NCBI RefSeq assembly: GCF_037975245.1
Contig: NC_092582.1
Location: forward strand, 4,380,001-4,444,000
DNA: 64,000 nucleotides
Reading direction: 5' to 3'
DNA from: Apostichopus japonicus
Taxonomy: Eukaryota; Echinodermata; Holothuroidea; Aspidochirotida; Stichopodidae
Shown: positions 36,001 to 49,143 of the stretch, piece by piece
Numbering within the stretch: position 1 is the first letter of the stretch
Layout of the letters: every line of letters starts with the position of its first letter
Notes under the pieces: generated by a model
Database searches by the model: none
Told to the model about the DNA's origin: nothing
What the model saw: only the letters and a program-made list of their open reading frames with translations
Position numbers and translations under genes: made by a program

Positions 36001-39000
36001 TAATTGAAGTCGTGTCCCGTTTGAAGAAAAAAAAACGAATTATTGAAATGATGATTCCTTGCTAAAATAATGACATTGGTTAATCAACACATCTTGTCCA
36101 AACTCTCTAATTATTTTCTATTTATAGTTGGTCCACGGAGCTTATAATTCAATATAATCACTTTGTGGATTCGTAATTGGGTTTTCTTCTTGTATTGATT
36201 CCGTCCAGTTTTCGACCGTGACATTCAGCAGATGTCAAATATTTCCGCTGTGAATTGGCTGCTATTAATCGCCTGCAGCCAGACACACTAAATGGGGTCA
36301 TAAGTTTAAAAAGAAAGTTCGTATATAGAGAAATTTTATCCCTAAAAGGGACGTAAACATAAGGGGGGGGGGCATTGCTTGAGGTACCGACGTCAGTAAG
36401 GACAAACCATTCTTATTTAAAGTTAAGATCGCTACGGTTACCACAGGAATTATGAATTCCATGCAAAGAAACAGTCCAAAACACGTCAAAGAAATGCAAG
36501 TATGTTGTAAGAATATTCTAACCTTTATCGTATGCAGCGGTTTTTGTGCCACTGTAAAAATCGTTGAAAGTTCAAACTTGTTTGTATAGCACCTGTGGTA
36601 CTCTAAAACTGGTCACATGTATCATGATAATGCTTGTACCGATAATATTTGAATGGCAGGCTCGTACATACGGAGATGGAGGGGGAGGGTAAGGGCGAGA
36701 CGGATTTGCATGTCCCTACGATATGCTGCACACTCAGCGAACTTTGTAATGAAACAAACCAAACATCGGTATCATCACAAAACAATATAACGAAAGAGGA
36801 AGTAGAACGATAAACGGGTAACAGCATAAAACAGTGCTTAAGTCTTCTATATATATCAATACTAAGAGTTTTCTTTTCGAATAATATTTAGAATTGATGA
36901 TCGATATCAAACGTCCTCAAGGATCGACTTGCATAATTCTACTAGGAACATGTATGCCGATAAAAAATCTTGTAGTAGCTGGTGTTGCACGAAGAGTTAA
37001 GTGTTCAGTCAAGTACAAGTGTTTTTAGCATAGAATGAATTCTTTGTCTGCCTGCATTTACATCACTAAAATACTCCTATTTATCCGCGAGAACGACAGC
37101 CTACGTATGTGGCTCATAACGCTAGGCCTAATGCACTTGTACCAAACGTTCGTTAGGCTAGCCCTTGATCAGCATGTGGATATGCAAGTGATAACTGTCT
37201 GGCCGAGCTGATTGAACAGAGAAAGTGGAGGAGCATCAAGGCGTTTGCATGAACAATTCAATTATACGTATGTGAGTGAAAAAGAAGTAAAGCCTGTTTT
37301 GCTTTTGCACACAATTGTCAAACTTAATATTCAGTTGTATGACCTGACGTAGAAAGCAGGCAGGCTTGACCGGTGAGAGAGAGAGGGGAAGGAGGGGGGG
37401 GGGACGAGGGCTACAGACCAGTGTCCAGTGTCAATTATGGGGCCAGGTAAATATAGAGGGCCTACAAAAAGTATGGGATAAGGAATAGTGTATTCCAATT
37501 CGTAAAGGGAGAATGTCAATCATTAATTCGGTTTCCATACTTCTGATATTTCATAGATTTGCAAAATTCGTGCTCCTAGAACAAGTTTATGTTGTTAACA
37601 TCATATTAAGAAAAATTGTTGTAACATTGAATATATTACGATAGTATTGTAAATGTATTAATAAAAGTGTTGGCAAATTGCCGATAAAATAAAAAAAAAA
37701 ACCTGAAAGCTTTCACGTCAACAACTAATGGCTTCGAAAATACAGGGGAAAGCTGAAACTAGTGGGTTAAACACCTCTACTGGATATTTTTGTATGATCT
37801 GAAAACGCAGATAAACTGATAACCCGAGACCTACTTTGTAACTTCGCAAACGGCGAGAGACATTCCTTAGAGGTTTTTAGAGTCATTCAAAATAAGATAT
37901 GATCGTATGCAAGATACAAGGAGTAGGTGTGAAAATGAAGAGGTAGTATTATGTGTCTTCTGCGTTCGACAGATTAATTCAATTATGTTAGTGTCCCTAC
38001 GTAAGGACACCATAGATAATACATAACAATGAAATGAAAACACGTACACCAATTTTCAAAATTTGTAAGAAAAGACTACAAATAAGACACTGTTCAATTA
38101 ACGATGTGACGTAGTTGTCCTCAGGCAAGACGGGCACGCATCTTATAGAGTCTTTATGAGGTTTTTCCAGGTTATGTTGGAAGATTCGTTAAATCATTAA
38201 ATGTTTGCTTCATGTAAGTCTACACATCCAAGGTTAAAGACCTTGCGTAGTTAAGAACTTAATCTAGCTTATTTCCTGATATGGAAAATAGGGCAAAATA
38301 CATACAGAATAAGCTTAAATTTCGATCGCCGGAAACAGTTTAAAAGATCCAATGGATCATAAAATGATATATTCTGAGGAGAAAAAAAAATGTGGTTTCT
38401 GTGCAATAGTACCGTAACAAAGAGAATATGATACAATATTCCAATAGACCTCCCAATCCTCGACTCCCGCACCACTAACTGCCCATTTTTTATGAAGTAA
38501 AGACGCGTGAAATACCTAAAAATTCCAATGACGTGTAACAATAAACAGTAAAACCACCAGTCAAAAGTCAGACAATTACCTATTTCGTCAAGATTAATCA
38601 AAGGGTATAGGGAAAAGATTTTGTTTAGCTGTAACATACTCTTGGTATAACAGTCAATCAAAGATATTGCACAGCGTCGAAAGAAAAGGTTTCTGACCGC
38701 TATACTCGTTCCACATAAGAAAGGTGAAGCAAGTGCATGCGCGCGCTTCGTTTTTCCCAACATGATTGATTTTAAAGCACGTTTGTGCACACTTAATGAT
38801 ATAGGCAACCATATAGCGCGTGTACGCTCGCGCATTCGTGTGACATCACTGATCCAGAGATAATGTTAAAGCGCCGAAGGCGCTATACAAAATCCTAGGG
38901 CTGATCGTTCGCGTTTCGTGCAAGAACTTTGCAGTATACCTTTCTTAGTGTATAGTCGATAAACAACCGTTCCTACAGTAACCGTAGGGAAAAACAAGAA

Positions 39001-42000
39001 AGCAGACACAATTTAGATTTGAATTTGTATTTGAATTTAAATAACAGGGTACTAGTGTTTCTAACAAAGATGTTTAAGTCGTGCAGGAAAATATTCCCAA
39101 TGCGGCAAGAAGGTTTCTTTATTTGGCTATATAACTTCATGTTCAGACTGAATGTTGCTTTGAAATATTCGATTTATGTATGTATTTAAGATCTTCCCTA
39201 TTTAAGGAACTCGCGAAGAAGCCTTCACTGGCTTATAGCCGCAAGCTGACCGCATTTATTAGATTCATATTGAACGTACATGATTATGAATTGTCAATTG
39301 TCAACAACTCTGTAACTTGACGACATACATTAATCTTGGAGTGACTCGAACTCGGGACCTTCTGATTGAAAGGCACCGGCGTTAACCACTGAAGTAACAC
39401 TCCATTTATAACAAGTTTGGTTACCAGAAAGTACATAATGGACCTATTATGGACCGTCCATCAAACGACGCGTTTGTCGTAATTTCGAAGGTAGATATTA
39501 AGTAAAATACTACAGGAATTGCAGGGGCGGATCCAGGATTTTGAGAAAGGGGGGGCCGACATCCCGATGGTAGCACTTTAGTGATCTGTGTACTGGGGGA
39601 GGGGTCTAGGGGAGGGGTTGTCCCCCTCCCCCTTGGAAATTTTTGGTTAATTGTGAGTGCTTAGATGCAAAATAGTGAAACATTTCGCCAAAAACTAGAA
39701 AAACCCGAAACGTTGCAGACACGCTTTTTTGTGCACATATTTTTTCTCGATAGACACATATTTAACAACGCTCAACAGTGCATGTACAATGGATACACTA
39801 TTATTGCGTCGATTCGTTTTTTCTTTTGCGCGAAAATTATGACACCAGATTAACCCCAAGAAAAAACATAAAACAATATATATTCAATGAGATAATTATG
39901 ATATACTTATTAATGAAAGGGGGGTGTAGGCGGTTTTACACTATCTAACGCAACGCAGTCTCTAAGAAGCTGAAGTATTTTTAAGGGAGGGCCCGATAAT
40001 AAGCGGAAACGGATCACCGACCGAAAAAATATCGGAATTTGTGGACTATTTCTTGCTTCCTATTGTATTAAAACAAAGCACCTATGTATGTGAAAGACAC
40101 AAATCACATTCTGAAAATTGTGGAAGCCACCCCTTTACCAAAAGCAGTAGTACTTGCTACAATCGATGTCGTCGCCATGTATACCAATACTCCCCAAGAG
40201 GAGGCATTAGATATATGTCAAGAAGTCTATGAAAAGGCGGAAAAAAGCGAATATGGAATAAATAAAATATCTTCCATATCCATGCGCAAACTAATTGAAC
40301 TTATTTTTAACGAGAAACTGTTTCGAGTTCAATAACCAATTCTATCTACAAAAGATCGGTTGCGCCATGGGTAGCCAAGCCTCTCCGGAAATCTGTGATA
40401 TCGTCATGCATAGACTGGAAAACCAGATTTTACCGACAGATAATAAAATCTTAAAATGGCTCCGCTATAGAGATGAAATTCTATTGCTTTACGACGGTTC
40501 ATTTCAGGAACTTGAACAACTAGTAAACAGGTTGAATGAAATTCACCGCTTCTTAAAGTTTACGGTAGAAATATTACACACCGAGGTAACATACCTAGAT
40601 TTGAAAATCTTCAAAGGGCCAAGGTTTGAAACCAATGGGTTATTAGACACCAAAGTCTACACCAAACCCACGGAAACCTTCCAATACCTCGACAGAAACT
40701 CTGCACACCCACTTGCCACTTTTAAAGGCTTCATTAAAGGGGAAGTCTTATACGATACACACGTCTCTGTAACAATGAGACTGATTTCTTACAGAAAAAG
40801 AATGCGTTCACAGTGAAACTGTTACTCCGTAACTATAAGAAAGAGGAAATTGCCTCAGCCACGAAAGGCATAAAATTTGAAAACCGTGGGCAATACCTCA
40901 CTACCAACCTAAACAAAAGGAACCACCAATGGTGTTCAAGCTTACCTATACACCCCATATCAAAACCACGCATTTGAAAAATGTACTTTTGAAACATTGG
41001 CACTTAATCCCGCAACACGCGGACAGGGGCGTAGCGAAGGTTTTTTTGTTGGGGGGGGGGGTATGGAGGATTTGATTTTCCGACGGATCTGGAAGTGGTG
41101 ACTGAAATGGGGGAGGGGTCTAAGGGGAGGGGGTGTCCCCCTCCCCTTTGGAAAATTTTTATTTTTGAAACGTCCTTAGATGCAATCAGGTGCATATTTA
41201 AAGTCAAATTTGGCACCGTAGAATTTCCATTTCGATATTATTTTTATGGCAGTCGGCAGAAGAAGAATTAATTGGGACCAATTATCGAACTGTGTTTTCT
41301 CTTTCACCGATCGTTGAAATAGTGAAACTTCGTGATGAAAATGTTCAGAAAACTTTCCGGTAATGAGAAATAACAACATTCATTGATATACAAGCGAGAA
41401 ACGTTAAAAATTGTGTACAATTCGTGAGCCGTGTCCTTAAGTTTTCCACGTAGAACGAATGACATCTGCGATGACGTCATTCTGAACAGAGGATAATAAC
41501 AACACGTTGTCACACGATAGCACGACTCATGGGCTGCGGCCTATACGGAAGCCTTTAATTCCATTTCTTTCACTGAGTTGCCGGCGATTCTGGCACTCGT
41601 CTAGCTGAGCCTGGCTACAGTAGCTATACTGACGGCCGTGACATTATCAGTTATTTGCCGAGAGGTTTTTAACTTGCAGGCGTCGGGTGATTGGATTGGT
41701 GAATGAGTTTATCAGATGAATAACTGGAAAATCGAAATAACCGATAAAGAAGCTCTCGTTCTCCTTTTCTCTATTCAGCTTTCCTTCTTTCTTCCTCTTC
41801 CGCTCTCTTCACCTTTTCTCCTTTTGCCGACAGACCCAAAATATGCCGACAGCGACCAAATTATTGGGGGGGGTGTGACACCCCCACACCCCCCCCCCCC
41901 GCTCGCTACGCCCCTGCACGCGGAATTATCCAAACTGTTTCCAAAAGAACCGATTCTAGCCTACAAAAGGGCCCAAAATCTCAAAGATTTACTTGTTAAC

Positions 42001-45000
42001 TCAAGGTTTCATACTAACGAAGAATCAGCTGACTCTCAAGGTTCACACGAAGCTCTTTTAGATGCTCTTATAGCTGCACTATGAGTCCATAAAAACTCGT
42101 GCACAGAAAATAGATGCATTTTGAGAACGAGACGCCCAGGCCGAATATAAAATATTCAAAGGCTACTACTGATGAAGCTCCTCCTATAAAGTTTGAGAGC
42201 AGAAACCGGTCTAGTTGGTCATAAGAACCTACACTAGTCTCTCCTACTATTAACAGTACACTCAATTCACCTAATAGGTGCAATTATGTTTCACCACGAG
42301 GAGCATGCTATAAGTTCGTGTTCCTCGGGCCCTCCCTTAAAAATACTTCAGGTTCTTGGCGACTACGTTGCGTTAGATAGTGTAAAACCGCCTACACCCC
42401 CTTTCATTCAGATAATTATGATATACTTGCTAACTGTGCATTGATTTTCCCTGACAGTAATAGTCAGCACTATAGTACTGAGCTCCATGATCTATGTCGC
42501 GTAGGCCTGATAATTGCCTTAGTTTCAAATTTGGAATAAAAACGATCGCGTTTCAGGGAAGAGCAGCTGGATATATATTAGGCTTTTCTTTCACCAAGTT
42601 ATGCCTATTAGGAATTTGAAGTACTCCCACATAAAAAAAACGCAACTGATTTCCAAAAAGGGGGGGGGCCGGGGCCGGGTCGGCCCCCCCCCTGGATCCG
42701 CCCCTGAATTGTAACCATTTCTGAAAGACCTGACACAGCAAAACCAATCCCTACTGAAAGAAACTCAAAAGTTACAGAAACGTCGATCGATGTTGGTCTT
42801 GGGAACGGCGGGATCATTGTCATGATAAAAATCTGCAGATGGTCACCAGTCTAAAGTTATTGTTTCCAGTACTGGTGACTTAGCTAACCTGCGGTGTGCT
42901 GTTATTTACTAGTTCATGCAATGACTACGTCAGAATTCACAAATTGTTCACCTTGTTACTATTTGTCAATGTTTCACAAATTTTCTGTTTTCTAATCGTT
43001 CTTTTTAAAATTTGGAAATGTATTTTAAATAATCATCTCTATATTGTTGTGTAAGTTCATTCAATCAGCCCCTCTTATTTGTTCTTCGAGGCCAAACATT
43101 GTGTATCATTAATTGTCTACAGTATGTTTATTCACGGACGTAACATATAATCCTGATTGTACTCGCAACACTACTAATTAATATAGTGACCTTGAATTTG
43201 CTAATGCCTTATGTATATGCCTGTAAATGAGAACTGCATGGCAGGCTTCAAGTAGTCATATTAATGTCTGCAGTCGTTGCAAAAAAAAAGTTGACTCAGT
43301 TTTCATTATGCTTTATTTACTTGGGGATTTTCAACTTCTCATTTATTGCAGTATCTGAAACTTGCTTCAATAACACAACGTTGCATGACCTGTAAAGTAT
43401 AGATGGACTTAACAGTGTTCATAACGACGGGATTGATAGAAGGGGAGATAGGGTGTGGCTTTTTACATTAAACTTTTAGTTTGTAATCAGAGATGATCGC
43501 AGTAGGCACGTCAATAATGCATGCTGAGACTATTTTCATTGAGGTTCAAATTGGAAAGCAGCTAACGTCATCATCTGTGTAATTTAGAGACCACCTGACA
43601 ACAAAATGGCGTCTTTTAATAATTTCTTTGTGCAGCTGCCTGAACGCTATATGTAAAGCAAACAAAGATTGTGTTGCTGGTGACTTTGTTGAATGATGTA
43701 CCTTCCTCTAATATCCAACATTTTATCTTCCTGTTATCCTACTATTCATAAATGTAAAAGAGTGTTTGAAAACGCATCTACGTGAATTCTTAATCGACAA
43801 TATTTTTTTACAAATAAACTTCTTAATGTCGTACTAAAAGTCATTGTTGTTTTAGATGATTTTCCTTATTTATTATATATTTAAAGCAAATTGTAAGAAA
43901 AAAATATTCCAAGGGTAAATAGTTATTTCAATAACAATACTCTAAATAGTATCTTACGATTAAAAGAGCTCTAAGCTATTGATTAGACAGGTGTTACGTG
44001 TGTTCAAAATGCCGAGTCGGCTTACAGCTAATTCTCTAACATTCTCTAGGTTACTTTTCAGCGTTGTTGTCCTTTAATCAAACATAGTTAAGAAAGTTAA
44101 CTACTTTATGTCCCCTTGGACCAGTAAAGGTGTTTTGAAATCCATCCGGTATAAAAGCAAGCTGTTCTTTCAGTTCAAGCGGTACTACATTCTCAAAGCG
44201 ATAACGTAAAGTAAACTCATTACAAGAATGTCCTCTCCATTGTAATTTTAAAAAATCGCGAAGAAAATTGTAATATTTATGGTGTTATTGAACGTAAAAC
44301 GTTAAATCTAGAATGTCTTTAATGACGTCATTGGTAAGTCAAAATGTGGAAATGCTCAATCTGAATTCAAATGTGGGAAATTATAAATTAATGATATTAA
44401 TAGTATTGCATATGAATTTAACAAATATTTCGCGTCTGTTGCTAAGGATTTATCAGAATAGCTCCCTTTAAGTAACAATGATCCTCTTATACATTGGCGT
44501 CACCAGACTTTTCAGTCTGGGGGGGGCACAGGGGGGGGCACCAGCATTTGATGGGGGGGCACTTAGGTGAAAACGGATCAACGTCCTGGGGAGGGGTCTA
44601 AGGGGAGGGGGTGCCCCTCCAGGCGCGGCGGAACGGGAAAATTATTGGGGGGGGGACTAATGTGTAGAGACTATCTAAGCGGAGCGCCACCATCGGTTGG
44701 CGCGGAGCGTACAAGAAAATTTTGGGTTTTTCAAACCCCCAGATGGCCGGAAACGGCACTTCCCGAGTGTTTTATGCTGCGAATACCTAGCCCTAAAATA
44801 TGGGTCTCAAGCCTGCAATTTCTCAGATTGCAAGCCCCCCGGTTCCGCCGCCACTGCCCCCCCCCCTCCCCTTTGGAAAATTTTCGCATACGGAGGATGG
44901 GCTAGATGCAAAATGCTGCCACATTTGATGCTAAATTCGATCTGAAGATATCTCCAGAAATTGCTCTTTTTGAGGTAATGATTTTAACAAGGCGCAGAAT

Positions 45001-48000
45001 TTTGCGGAGGATATGAACCACATGCTGTCGATATTATGCCTAACCCTATCAATAGAAGCTACATTTGTTGAATTAATGTGTGCATGACCCCCGACTCCTT
45101 TCTTGTCCTTCTCGTTTTCGCACATTATCTATTAAGATGTAACAGGTTCCAGCATCGTTATTGGCTCCTATCAGGGATCTCACCATGCAATCCAAAGTTT
45201 GATCACACATCGAGTATGGCTCAGTATGCAGGTGTGAACATTCGCCATTTGTTCCTACAAGCATCTGACCTCAAATGACCTCTGCACCCCTTACACAACA
45301 GGGTTAATATATGGGTCCACAAATATAGGCAAGTATGGTGCCTGCGGACCCTCACATTCTCACATTTCGTCAGCTCCTAACCTGTCAACCTCAGACCAAG
45401 GCAACATATTGCAGTACCCTCCCTTTTCACAGTCATGTAGCTCGCGAAGCCGACTTGTATATCCGCTGGTATGGCGTGAGCACTGACACATTCAATGTAA
45501 ATATCGACACCTGTTGTGATGGCGCGGGTTACGACTTCGATACCCGACGTTCAAGGATAAACTTTTTCATTTTTTCGCAGCTCATTTGAAGAAAATACGA
45601 ATTACTGTGCTTCTTTGTCCTTATGAAAAACCAACTCAGATGATGGGAGTTGAATATAACAAAATATATATATATTTTTTTACCAACCCAAATCTCAGAT
45701 GGGGGGGCACCCGGGGGGCACTAGGTTTTCCAGGGGGGGGGGCACGTGCCCCCCTGGCCCCCCCTTAGCGACGCCACTGCTCTTATATTATAAATAATGT
45801 AAAGTAACCATTCATAATTTCCCCTGCAACCACATATCTACTGTTATTCATAGTTTTAAGAATGGGAAAAGTCCTAGTTATGATGGTGTCACAAATACCT
45901 TTCTTAAAGGTGGTCTGTGTACGCCCCAAATTAAACGATGCTATAATTGCTAGAAGATTTCTAAAAAGTACTTTCCTGGAGGTCTTTACTCTCCAAATTG
46001 TCCTCAGACATTCTAAATGAACATGTTTGAATGTCCCAGTGAGGTCAACTTCCTACAGGGTGAGACAAAAAATAGCTTAAGAAGTTTGACCAAAGGTGAC
46101 CATATTTGAAAATCTGGCATATTTGGGGCCAATACAGCATACCTTTAAACATATAAGTGATGCTATTGTTCTTCCTCTCAGTATATCGCACATTATTAAT
46201 CGATCCTTCTCAAGTAGAGTATTTCCATCTGACTTTAAGATTGTCAAAGTTAGTTATTCCAGTCTTTTTTAAGTCAGGCGACAATCATGTGTTCTCTAAT
46301 CATAGACCTGTTTTGTCTTATACCTATACCCTCTTTCTTCAAAAGATTTTGAACCTCTTTTTTTATAACATACTTCTTAATAATTTCCTTCAATAGACAC
46401 TCAATATAAATTCTTTACAGTATGGGTGTCGTAAATATTACTCAACTGACATGGTAACCTTTAACTTGATAGATAAGGTCTCCTCGGGGTTGGATAATAA
46501 ACTTTTTACAATTGGCATATTCCTTGATCTTTCCTATAGGCTTTTGATTCTATTGATCATACTTTTCTGTTGAGGAAGCTCTATATATGCTTATGACCGG
46601 GTACAGCTTATAAGTTTATAACTGGTTTGCTATAGCTATACTTATCAAATCAGTTCCAATATTTTTTCCAGCAATAAAATACTACATATACATAATACAT
46701 ATACTATGGGGCCATTATTATTGCAGTTATATATCGACCATATTCATGTGTCGTCATCAAAAGCCAAATTTGTTTTATATTGCTGATGATACTACAGTTC
46801 TATTTTCAACAGGACACACTTCATTAAGGTATTACGGAGGCAGAGACCGAGGTTTGTCAAATTTATCATTTTTGGCTAAATGCGAACAAATTATCCCTGA
46901 ATATTTCTAAATTTAAAGTTGTGACAATTGACTTCAAAATCTCAAATATCGGAAACGTATATCTAAATCTTGCAAGAATCCCAATATCCCCCTCCAGTAG
47001 TTCTTAGTTTCTGGGAATTATCGTTGACAACAAGTTAAGTTGGAATGATCATATATATATATATACTGTATGTTAGTACAATAAGTAGCAAGGTGAAATG
47101 GTTACTTTGTTTAAGACTAAAAAATGTATTCCCCAAAGTACATTGATTACTCTATATAACACTTTAATTCTACCTATTATTAATCATAATTTAAAAAAAT
47201 ATGGAAAATGCTTGCCGTTAAACTCATTTGAATAACTTGTCATATTTGCAGAAAACGGTTCCACTCTCTATTAATGCTAAAATTTTACCTGTCCGTGAGT
47301 TTTACAAGCATCTCCAGTTAATTTCACTATAGTTTTCAACCCCTAGCTTTCAGTTCAGGCTTTACCTACACCAATGTTTTGTATAGTTATAATACCCGCT
47401 CCAGAAGTAATTTTAACCTTTCCCACTCTCGAACAAAAATTATTCAAAACTCAAATTCGCACGAGTGTGGTGCAACCCTTTGGAATTCACTGCCCAGTGA
47501 TATTACCAGTTAAAAAAGAACCTATTCAAGGTTATATATTTGTATATGTTTGGTTCATTGGCCGTTTACAGTTAAATACATTTGATTATCATTTTAGATT
47601 GCTTCGTGTTTCTCTTTGTTTGTCCTGCTATTGTGTTCACTTTCTCTCTCCTTATCCGTTTTTTTTTTTTCATTTTAATTTCTTGTATATTTCCATTTGT
47701 TTCTCTCCTTAAAGTAGGAATCAGTTGTTGATTTTGGACCTGTAAGCCATCACGTTACTGCCGTTACTGCAATCACACATTTCCGTTATTGCCTGATCAA
47801 GTCGTTAATACGACTGACTGCCATTGAAATTATGAAAAACGCAAGATATCGGCAGAAATCTCTAAAATCTTGCAAACTCATTAGCGCCGCTGTCACCCAG
47901 TTGGGACAAATTTCCTTTATACTGTAGTGTTATGTCCCGCTTTCAGAGCACTGGTATTGTCAGTACGAGCAGTATGAATATCATGTTTCTATCAGATCAA

Positions 48001-49112
48001 GGTTAGGAACTGTTTGTGCTGTCAATACCAGTGCTTTGAGAGCATGATATTGGTGTACAGTGTAGGGAGGTATTAGCATTAGGTAATTGTCCCAACTGGC
48101 TGCCGCTGTTTCACTAATCAATGAATATTCACGACCGAGGTCAGAGAGAGGGTCAGACACAAATATAACCTAACCCTCAGTACGAACCTGACAAGAAGTA
48201 ATTTGGTCACCTGTACGTCGGAACTAACACCTTTCGCCAGCTTAAAACAATGGCCATCTGAGAATTTTCTTTTCCCATTCTCACTCTTTGAACGTCAGAT
48301 TTTCAACATTAGCTCTCGCTTCTTTCTTTCCTTTGTGTATGTGAGGGGGGGGGGGGGGCAACTATCGTATATCTGGCGTTCGAGCAATGTTGTTTGCGCA
48401 TAAAGTGTGCTACATGTATACCTACACGTGGTTGTATTCCATGTTATTGTATGTGTGGTTCTATACTGTGGAGATTGATTACACATGTAACCTTCTGTGT
48501 TTACTGATACTACTTCAAGGGCTCAATAGTGTTCTGCAATATAGCCTACTTGCTTTCTGCTCAGTAACTGTTTTGAAATGATCATGAATTCTGAAGTAGG
48601 CTACTGGAAATTGGGTGGAAATTTAAATACGAAAAGGACGCCGAAAAAAACCTGTCAATCACTAAAACCCTCCTTTAATGTGCCACATTCGAAAAGCTCT
48701 ACTTACTTCTGGCTCCCCCTATACCCATCAATTTGTTCGTCTCAAAAAAACACAAACTTATAACATCTTTTATTGTATTGATGTATCTGTGATTCTGTGA
48801 TAAGTTTGATGTTTGGTTGAAACAAACTGAACTGAATTGAATTAAATGTCTCTCGTTTAACCTGCAGTGTTCTGATAATTAAATGACACGGCGATGTCTA
48901 CTGTTAAATTACTCTGAAACATGACTTGCAATTTCCCTGATTGGAAATTCCGGACATGGTCTTCTTTTAGCATGGCTGCAATTAACCCGGTCTGCAGGTC
49001 TACGGTTGATGTATAACGAAATTCTCAACGTCATTTTGGGCTATCGGTCACTGTTGGACAATATATAATGTTATGCCTTTTAAAGAGATATGCTGTTCAA
49101 TAATATGCGTGC

Positions 49113-49143
<31 letters not shown>

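Larger units (their letters stand above)
35326..39516. other. G alpha intron 2, transposon-poor part
   Basis: Contains a GTGTGGGT-rich patch at 35600-35650, poly-G at 36363-36372 and 37394-37403, and a tRNA-like sequence at 39337-39404. No exon seen. Confidence 0.45.
39909..42409 (+). mobile_element. Penelope-like retroelement inserted in the hAT-like element
   Basis: Bounded by inverted terminal repeats of about 85 bp (39912-39996 and 42325-42408, sharing AATGAAAGGGGGTGTAGGCG with small differences) and a 19-bp target duplication AGATAATTATGATATACTT (39890-39908 and 42410-42428). It encodes a Penelope-type reverse transcriptase on the plus strand and carries a hammerhead-like core near its 3' end. 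I see no GIY-YIG endonuclease in it. Confidence 0.9.
39522..42706. mobile_element. Non-autonomous hAT-like element (outer shell of a nest)
   Basis: Perfect 16-bp terminal inverted repeats CAGGGGCGGATCCAGG at both ends. AATTG is directly repeated at 39517-39521 and 42707-42711, which is short for a hAT target duplication (usually 8 bp, sometimes 5-6). Without the Penelope insertion it would be about 680 bp with no transposase. It is in G alpha intron 2. Confidence 0.8.
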
